NCBI GenBank assembly: GCA_004555735.1
Contig: SFHH01000016.1
Coordinates: forward strand, 1-19,396
Length of the DNA stretch: 19,396 bases
DNA from: Acidaminococcus fermentans
GTDB lineage: Bacteria; Bacillota_C; Negativicutes; Acidaminococcales; Acidaminococcaceae
Direction of reading: 5' to 3'
Positions within the stretch are counted from its first letter, which is position 1. Every line of letters starts with the position of its first letter. The notes under the pieces were generated by a model. That model was not told the DNA's origin, did not search any database, and worked only from the letters and a program-made list of their open reading frames with translations. Below, piece by piece: positions 15,137 to 19,396 of this stretch. Both the position numbers and the translations under genes were made by a program.

Positions 15137-15166
15137 CGTATGAGCCCGAATGAGTCCGTATGGGTC
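15137..15166. repeat. Three imperfect tandem decamers between serS and the decarboxylase gene
   Basis: Units CGTATGAGCC, CGAATGAGTC and CGTATGGGTC at 15137, 15147 and 15157, consensus CGWATGRGYC. The rest of 14902-15245 holds the decarboxylase promoter, the phased AGGA block, an AT-rich stretch, and the serS terminator; no gene is seen. Confidence 0.55.
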
Positions 15167-15182
15167 TATTCCTGAACGAGAA

Positions 15183-15208
15183 AATACCCGCCGGAAAAGG
15201 CGGGTATT
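15183..15208 (-). terminator. Terminator of serS
   Basis: A 10-bp perfect stem (AATACCCGCC with GGCGGGTATT, loop of 6) followed on the minus strand by TTTTC. It lies 37 nt beyond the serS stop and points in the right direction. Confidence 0.85.
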
Positions 15209-15245
15209 GAATAAATATTCAATTGTAGCGAATATACAAACTTTC

Positions 15246-16526
15246 TCAGTCCTTGACCCCGGTGATTACATCGCAGCCCATATAGGGACGCAGGACTTCC
15301 GGCACCACCACGGACCCATCGGCTTGCTGGTAGTTTTCCAGGATGGCAGCCACCGTACGGCCTACCGCCAGACCGGACCCATTGAGGGTATGGACGTATT
15401 CCGGCTTGGATTTGGCATCCCGGCGGAACCGGATGTTGGCCCGGCGGGCCTGGAAGTCTTCCGTGTTGGAGCAGGAAGAGATTTCCCGGTATTTATTCTG
15501 TTCCGGGAACCAGACTTCCACATCATAGCATTTAGCCGCAGAGAAGCCCAGATCGCCGGTGCACAGGCAGACCACATGGTAGGGCAGCTTCAGGGCTTTC
15601 AGGATGTCTTCCGCATTGCCCACCAATTTTTCCAGTTCATCATAGCTGGTTTCCGGTTTGCAGAATTTCACCATTTCCACTTTGTGGAACTGATGCTGCC
15701 GGATCAGGCCCCGGGTATCCCGGCCTGCGCTGCCGGCTTCTGCCCGGAAGCAGGGGGTCATAGCCGTGAGATAGATGGGCAGGTCGTCCCCATTCAGGAT
15801 CTCCCCCCGATAATAGTTGGTCAGAGGCACTTCCGCTGTAGGGATCAGGTACATATCCTGGCCTTCCACTTTATACATGTCTTCGTGGAATTTAGGCAGT
15901 TGCCCAGTCCCGGTCATGGAGGCCGTATTCACGATATAGGGCGGGATCACTTCCAGATAGCCGTCTTTCTGGGTGTGCTGATCCAGCATGAAGTTGTAAA
16001 CGGCACGTTCCAGACGGGCACCGGCCCCTTTGTAGTAGTAGAACCGGGCACCGGACACCTTGGCAGCCCGTTCTGCATCCAGGATCCCCAGTTTTTCCCC
16101 GATTTCCCAGTGGGCTTTCGGTTCGAAATCAAAGTGGGTGGGTTCGCCCCATTTCCGCACTTCCGGGTTCTCCGTGTCGTCCTTGCCCACGGGCACATCG
16201 GCAGCGGGCATATTGGGGATGGTCAGCATCACAGCCTGGAGCCGGGCTTCCACATCCTTCACCTTTTTATCTGCTTCAGCGATCTTGTCCCCCAGGGCCC
16301 GCATGGCGGTGATCTTTTCCGTCGCGTCTTCCCCATTGCGCTTCATCTGGCTGATTTCCGCACTGACCGTATTCCGCTGGCTCTTGTCCGCTTCTACTTC
16401 CTGCAGCAGCGAACGCCGTTCCTGGTCCAGCGCCTTGAATTCTTCCAGATCTACTTTGGCATGACGGTTTTTCAGAGCCTGGGCAACCTTTTCCGTGTTA
16501 TCCCGGACAAATTTCAGATCCAACAT
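15246..16526 (-). CDS. serS: Seryl-tRNA synthetase
   Basis: 426 residues, the usual length. Class II synthetase that charges tRNA-Ser (and tRNA-Sec where present). An N-terminal tRNA-binding coiled-coil arm covers about residues 28-100 (LDQERRSLLQEVEADKSQ and following). Motif 2 is seen as TPCFRAEAGSAGRDTRGLIR with HQFHKVEMVKF; motif 3 as GLAVGRTVAAILENYQ, followed by VVPEVLRPYMG. The ATG at 16526 gives the family N-terminus MLDLKFVRDN; an in-frame TTG upstream lies in the ribosome site GGGGGTT. It is a single gene with its own extended -10 promoter and terminator. The leader is too short to hold a T-box. Confidence 0.98.
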   Translation of the reverse strand: MLDLKFVRDNTEKVAQALKNRHAKVDLEEFKALDQERRSLLQEVEADKSQRNTVSAEISQMKRNGEDATEKITAMRALGDKIAEADKKVKDVEARLQAVMLTIPNMPAADVPVGKDDTENPEVRKWGEPTHFDFEPKAHWEIGEKLGILDAERAAKVSGARFYYYKGAGARLERAVYNFMLDQHTQKDGYLEVIPPYIVNTASMTGTGQLPKFHEDMYKVEGQDMYLIPTAEVPLTNYYRGEILNGDDLPIYLTAMTPCFRAEAGSAGRDTRGLIRQHQFHKVEMVKFCKPETSYDELEKLVGNAEDILKALKLPYHVVCLCTGDLGFSAAKCYDVEVWFPEQNKYREISSCSNTEDFQARRANIRFRRDAKSKPEYVHTLNGSGLAVGRTVAAILENYQQADGSVVVPEVLRPYMGCDVITGVKD

Positions 16527-16564
16527 GATTATAACCCCCAAAAATTCTATGCAATACTCTTGAC

Positions 16565-16573
16565 ATTATAGCA
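16565..16573 (-). promoter_or_regulatory. Extended -10 promoter of serS
   Basis: Minus strand TGCTATAAT (16573-16565), a perfect -10 with the TGn extension; the -35 region is weak. It lies 39 nt upstream of the serS start, in the short gap after the sirtuin gene. Confidence 0.78.
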
Positions 16574-16605
16574 CAAAAGGCCTGCAAAAAGCATCCTTTC
16601 CTGGC

Positions 16606-17379
16606 TTACAGACGGATTCCTTCTTTTTTCGCCAGGGCCGCGAATACTTTGTCCATATCTTCCGTCAAGGAAAGGGTTTCCGCTTTCAGATGGACGGACA
16701 AAGGCTCCCGGTTCAGGATCACCAGCCGTTTCCCGTGGAAATAGTTGATGAAAGAGGCCGCCGGATAGACGGTGAGCGAAGTACCGGCAATGATCATCAG
16801 ATCTGCCTCCGAAATAGCCCGGACGGCATTTTCCACGGCTTCATCCGGCAGCATCTCTTCGTAGAGGGTGATGTCCGGCCGGATTACCCCTCCGCAGCTG
16901 CAGTGGGGCACCGGTTCTTTGGATTCGAAGATATAATCCGAGGGGTACTGTTTCCCGCAGCTCATGCAGTAATTCCGCAGGGCACTGCCGTGGATCTCGA
17001 AGACTTTCCGGCTCCCCGCTTTCTGGTGGAGCCCGTCGATGTTCTGGGTCACGATGCCCGTGAGTTTCCCGGTTTCCTCCAGGGCCGCCAGATATTTATG
17101 GGCGTTATTGGGCTGGATCTTCCGGGTATCCATCTTCTGCCGGTGGAATTCGAAATAGACCTTAGGCTCATTCACCAGGCAGCTGTGGCTGAGAAGATAT
17201 TCCGGCCGGTACTGTTCGAAGCGCACATCATGCTGGTTGTACAATCCATCCTTGCTGCGGAAATCCGGGATCCCGCTGGCCGTGGAGACACCGGCCCCCC
17301 CGAAGAAAACAATCCGCTGGGCATCCTGGATCCAGGCATCCAGCGTGTCGATGGCCTGGTCGAATTTTTTCTGTTCCAT
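16606..17379 (-). CDS. cobB: NAD-dependent protein deacylase, Sir2 family
   Basis: 257 residues. Sirtuins remove acyl groups from lysines using NAD, giving nicotinamide and O-acyl-ADP-ribose. Motifs in order: FFGGAGVSTASGIPDFRS (NAD pocket, about residues 24-41), IVTQNIDGLHQKAG, FEIHGSALRNYC with the catalytic His, a Cys4 zinc site (CMSC ... CSC), IRPDITLYEEMLPDE, and MIIAGTSLTVYPAASFINYF. The ATG at 17379 has AAGGAG upstream; an earlier in-frame ATG lies without a ribosome site at the end of the previous gene. It follows the exported unknown gene by 25 nt and is probably co-transcribed. I use cobB as the general bacterial symbol; acyl specificity is not known. Confidence 0.94.
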   Translation of the reverse strand: MEQKKFDQAIDTLDAWIQDAQRIVFFGGAGVSTASGIPDFRSKDGLYNQHDVRFEQYRPEYLLSHSCLVNEPKVYFEFHRQKMDTRKIQPNNAHKYLAALEETGKLTGIVTQNIDGLHQKAGSRKVFEIHGSALRNYCMSCGKQYPSDYIFESKEPVPHCSCGGVIRPDITLYEEMLPDEAVENAVRAISEADLMIIAGTSLTVYPAASFINYFHGKRLVILNREPLSVHLKAETLSLTEDMDKVFAALAKKEGIRL

Positions 17380-17404
17380 GGATATCAGCTCCTTCTTTGT
17401 CTTT

Positions 17405-18706
17405 TCATTCTCCCCCATACTTGCGCTTGGCCAGGGGTTCCGGTCCTTTTTTTCCAGCCCGGACGGCTGGCTTTGTCTTCTTCCACTGGAGGCTATCCAG
17501 AGAATGATCGATGATCGGTTTCATGTCCTCCCGGCCCATTTCCGTGTAGTCCAGGGAGAGCAGCATCCCATCCTGGAGGAACACATACCCCAGCTGCCGG
17601 CCTCCCGGAGTCACCATCTCTTCCACCAGGCAGGTCCGTCCGGCCGCCTTGGAAAAATAGGTCTTGTTCTCCTTCAGGGGCCAGCCGGGATTTTTTTCTT
17701 TCCAGCTGGCTTTCCGGTTTTCCGTCAGCAGCCGGCAGAGGTTTTCCTGGTCTCGAGGATCCAATCCCTCCAGGCTGTCCGGCAGGAAGGCATAATCCAG
17801 GCTTTCCCGCAGGGGCTGGTAGAGCACCGCCGTCACCAGGGAATGGTCCAAATGGAGCCGGGTCAGCTGATGGAGATCCCCCGGTTCTACATCTTTCTGG
17901 ACATCCACGGCTCCGTAGGGGATTTCGTAAGATATCCCTGTATGGGGCAGCTCGATCCGTTCATAGGCCTCTCCGATCTTCAGGGTGCCCAGCACCTGCT
18001 GGATTTCCGGTTCCACAGTCCCCAGTTCCTTTTCCGGTGCCAAGAAGCTCAGGCTGTAGAGGTTCTTCCGGTCTCCGAAGAAATACCGGTCAGAGATCTT
18101 GTCCCCCTCCTTCTGCCGGATATGGATCCCTTCCCGGCCCGCAAAGCTTCCGATGCCCAGCCCCTGGACAGAGATCTTCTTGGCCTTAGCCTCTTCTTCA
18201 TAACTGCGCCAGGTCAGGAGCAGCATCACCTCCTGGGACTGGAAAGGACGGGCCTCCTTTTGGCTATCGGTCTTCATCATGGCCCCATTGGCCATGTAGA
18301 CCAGGAGAGTATCACCCCGGGAAGCCCGCATCAGGATATCTTCTTGTTTCTTCCCCCGGGCATAGACGCCCTGGATTTTGAACCCCTCCGGCAGAGAAAA
18401 GGTCACATCGTTCCGGGGATCCTTGAAGAGGACTGGTTTCTTTTCCGGAGTCCCGTAGCGGGCCAGGATTTCCGCCTTCAGGTCCTTCTGTCCAAAAGTC
18501 CCAGCTCCTGCCAGAGGCTGGCTGGTTTCCAGATGGCCTACGGTGGCGATCCTCTGAGGCTCCGCCGGGGCAGCCGCCTTTTTTTCCGCTGCCGTCCCAG
18601 CCACCGTTTTTTCATTTGCAGTGCCACCGGCAGCCCAGGCTCCCGGAAGCAGGCTCCCCCAAAGCAGCAGTGCCAGGAGCAGCCCCTTTCCCTTGGTTGC
18701 GTTCAT
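17405..18706 (-). CDS. Exported protein of unknown function, 433 residues
   Basis: I do not recognise a named family. The N-terminus is a signal peptide (MNATKGKG, LLLALLLWGSLL, then AWA before AGGTAN). An Ala/Lys/Pro-rich linker (about 27-50) leads to two segments that look related to each other: DVTFSLPEGFKIQGVYARGK (about 100) and GISYEIPYGAVDVQKDV (about 258), each followed by mixed beta/alpha sequence and a block near LGTLKIG or LDSLQW. This suggests two copies of one fold, as in lipoprotein-like surface proteins. The C-terminus is basic (GKKGPEPLAKRKYGGE). AGAGGGAG precedes the ATG, and a TATAAT lies at 18768-18763. It shares a transcript with the sirtuin, but a joint role is not evident. 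Confidence 0.82.
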   Translation of the reverse strand: MNATKGKGLLLALLLWGSLLPGAWAAGGTANEKTVAGTAAEKKAAAPAEPQRIATVGHLETSQPLAGAGTFGQKDLKAEILARYGTPEKKPVLFKDPRNDVTFSLPEGFKIQGVYARGKKQEDILMRASRGDTLLVYMANGAMMKTDSQKEARPFQSQEVMLLLTWRSYEEEAKAKKISVQGLGIGSFAGREGIHIRQKEGDKISDRYFFGDRKNLYSLSFLAPEKELGTVEPEIQQVLGTLKIGEAYERIELPHTGISYEIPYGAVDVQKDVEPGDLHQLTRLHLDHSLVTAVLYQPLRESLDYAFLPDSLEGLDPRDQENLCRLLTENRKASWKEKNPGWPLKENKTYFSKAAGRTCLVEEMVTPGGRQLGYVFLQDGMLLSLDYTEMGREDMKPIIDHSLDSLQWKKTKPAVRAGKKGPEPLAKRKYGGE

Positions 18707-18762
18707 AGGAACTCCCTCTAGGCCCGGAGGCCCTTTCTGTTGGATGATTCGATACAGTTTCT

Positions 18763-18768
18763 ATTATA
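18763..18768 (-). promoter_or_regulatory. -10 box of the exported-protein/sirtuin unit
   Basis: Perfect TATAAT on the minus strand, 56 nt upstream of the start codon; a TTTATC at 16-bp spacing is a modest -35 candidate. Confidence 0.65.
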
Positions 18769-18796
18769 ATCCATACGGGGAAAGGATAAAAGAGGG

Positions 18797-19028
18797 GGGT
18801 GTTGCCTGCGCAACAGCCCTGTCATACGTCATAGGTCATACGTCATACGCCGATGAAAGCCAGCTTTGCTGGCTCCGGATTTAAGAAAATCAGTTGATTT
18901 ATGGAATAGGTTTTGAAATTTCAAGATCAATTTGAAAAATTGATTTCCAAAAGCGTATGACGTATGACGACTGACGTATGACAAAGGGGTTGTTGCGCGT
19001 GTGTGGTCTTCACACGTGCAACAACCCC
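18797..19028. repeat. Heptamer-armed inverted element, copy 3
   Basis: Between the oxidase fragment and the exported-protein gene. Hairpin A (18797-18819, GGGTGTTGC with GCAACAGCCC); four GTC-N4 heptamers at 18821-18848, with N4 = ATAC, ATAG, ATAC, ATAC; a 106-nt core (18849-18954) with hairpin II first (AGCCAGC/GCTGGCT) and hairpin I last (ATCAATTT/AAATTGAT); four inverted heptamers at 18955-18982 (GTATGAC, GTATGAC, GACTGAC, GTATGAC); hairpin B (18986-19028, 18 bp with one wobble). In this copy the core is shorter, but its end motifs are kept. No coding potential is seen. Confidence 0.87.
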
Positions 19029-19037
19029 TCTCTTTTT
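18986..19037. terminator. Long terminator-like hairpin at the end of the oxidase gene
   Basis: An 18-bp stem with a 7-nt loop (18986-19003 with 19011-19028). The plus strand continues with TCTCTTTTT; the minus strand, along which the oxidase gene runs, has only TTT after the stem. The strong T-run therefore faces away from the gene it touches. It is also outer hairpin B of element copy 3. Confidence 0.65.
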
Positions 19038-19396
19038 ACGCCACAAAATCTCCGTTCACATCCACCAGCTTGCCGGGGTTCATGATGTTGTTGGGATCCA
19101 GGGCCTGCTTGATGGCCTTGATCAGCTTCACTTCCCCTTCCGGTGTGCAGCGGGCGAATTCTTCCAGTTTCTTGTAACCAATGCCGTGTTCCCCGCTCAT
19201 CTTGCCGCCCAGGGCATAGACTCGGGGAAAGAGATCCGCGTGGAAGGCCTTGATGGTCTTGAACCATTCTTCCGGAGACAGGCTGTATTTGCGGAATCGC
19301 CCATGTACTCGATGGAAGTAGGATCGATCCCGGCCTTCAGGATCTTATTAGGCAGGGCAAAGGCTTCCTTGTCCGTGTTGAACACGCAGACCATGT
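19036..19396 (-). pseudogene. GlcD-type FAD-linked oxidase, broken and cut by the window edge
   Basis: Two parts in different frames. From the window edge to about 19291 the frame reads FNTDKEAFALPNKILKAGIDPTSIEYMGDSA, matching the middle of GlcD/D-lactate-dehydrogenase-type flavoproteins. From about 19290 to the TAA (19036-19038) another frame reads KYSLSPEEWFKTIKAFHADLF, then ALGGKMSGEHGIGYKK and LDPNNIMNPGKLVDV, the family's C-terminal end. In intact members roughly 150 residues of substrate domain separate these parts; here they are joined directly with a frame change. So this is a deletion plus frameshift, or an assembly collapse. The family oxidises 2-hydroxy acids such as D-lactate or glycolate. 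As written it cannot make a working enzyme. Confidence 0.8.

Noticed and set aside
15150..16571. 473-codon open frame on the plus strand
   Set aside because: It lies opposite serS, whose class II synthetase motifs are unmistakable; the plus-strand product is rich in His, Phe and Gln with no domain, as expected for the complement of a GC-rich gene.
16527..16605. T-box upstream of serS
   Set aside because: The promoter -10 is 39 nt from the start codon, leaving no room for a T-box leader.
17237..18721. 494-codon open frame on the plus strand
   Set aside because: It is antisense to both the sirtuin and the exported unknown protein, which have ribosome sites and a signal peptide or catalytic motifs; the antisense product shows neither.

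Overview
The window carries about 15 complete protein genes, one tRNA, one gene cut by the left edge and one broken gene cut by the right edge. Coding DNA is GC-rich with strong Shine-Dalgarno sites. Several traits suggest a Negativicutes bacterium, most likely near Acidaminococcus or Phascolarctobacterium: a Selenomonas-type lysine/ornithine decarboxylase, the Firmicutes nadD-yqeK-LCP-rsfS cluster, and an HMG-CoA-lyase-like enzyme. This placement is inference, because no rRNA gene is present.

Layout. 1-906: 3' end of an HMG-CoA-lyase-family gene, ending at a perfect bidirectional terminator. 908-2548: two divergent exported proteins, one unknown and one a cupin, separated by AT-rich promoter DNA. 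2549-3133: a gene-poor stretch with an IS3-family remnant, two terminators and tRNA-Ala(GGC) with its own near-consensus promoter. 3134-6716 (minus): operon nadD - yqeK - LCP - rsfS - S1-domain protein (CvfB/YitL type), with a terminator-like hairpin between nadD and yqeK. 7004-8951 (minus): ychF, then a PHP phosphoesterase. 8963-13555: a MurNAc salvage locus, murQ-murP-mupG (minus) divergent from nagA (plus). 13732-15007 (minus): lysine/ornithine decarboxylase. 15246-16573 (minus): serS. 16606-18768 (minus): an exported unknown protein and a sirtuin. 19036-19396 (minus): a GlcD-type FAD oxidase with a frameshift and a large internal gap.

How the genes work together. The mur/nag locus is a pathway: MurP imports and phosphorylates MurNAc sugars, MupG splits MurNAc-6P-GlcNAc, MurQ turns MurNAc-6P into GlcNAc-6P plus D-lactate, and NagA deacetylates GlcNAc-6P. 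The decarboxylase makes cadaverine and putrescine, which in Selenomonas-type bacteria decorate peptidoglycan. The LCP protein attaches glycopolymers to the wall. nadD, rsfS, ychF, serS and the sirtuin are housekeeping (NAD, ribosome, translation, NAD-dependent deacylation).

The most unusual feature is a family of three related non-coding elements at 6745-7004, 13463-13720 and 18797-19028. Each has four tandem heptamers of the form GTC-N4, a 106-143 nt AT-rich core, and four inverted heptamers, bracketed by two more hairpins. N4 differs between copies (TCGA-like, ACTG, ATAC) but matches between the two arms of one copy. The cores align in one orientation, with conserved end motifs and two internal hairpins whose stems change sequence while staying paired. 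One copy supplies the last 30 codons and the stop of nagA. I do not recognise this family.
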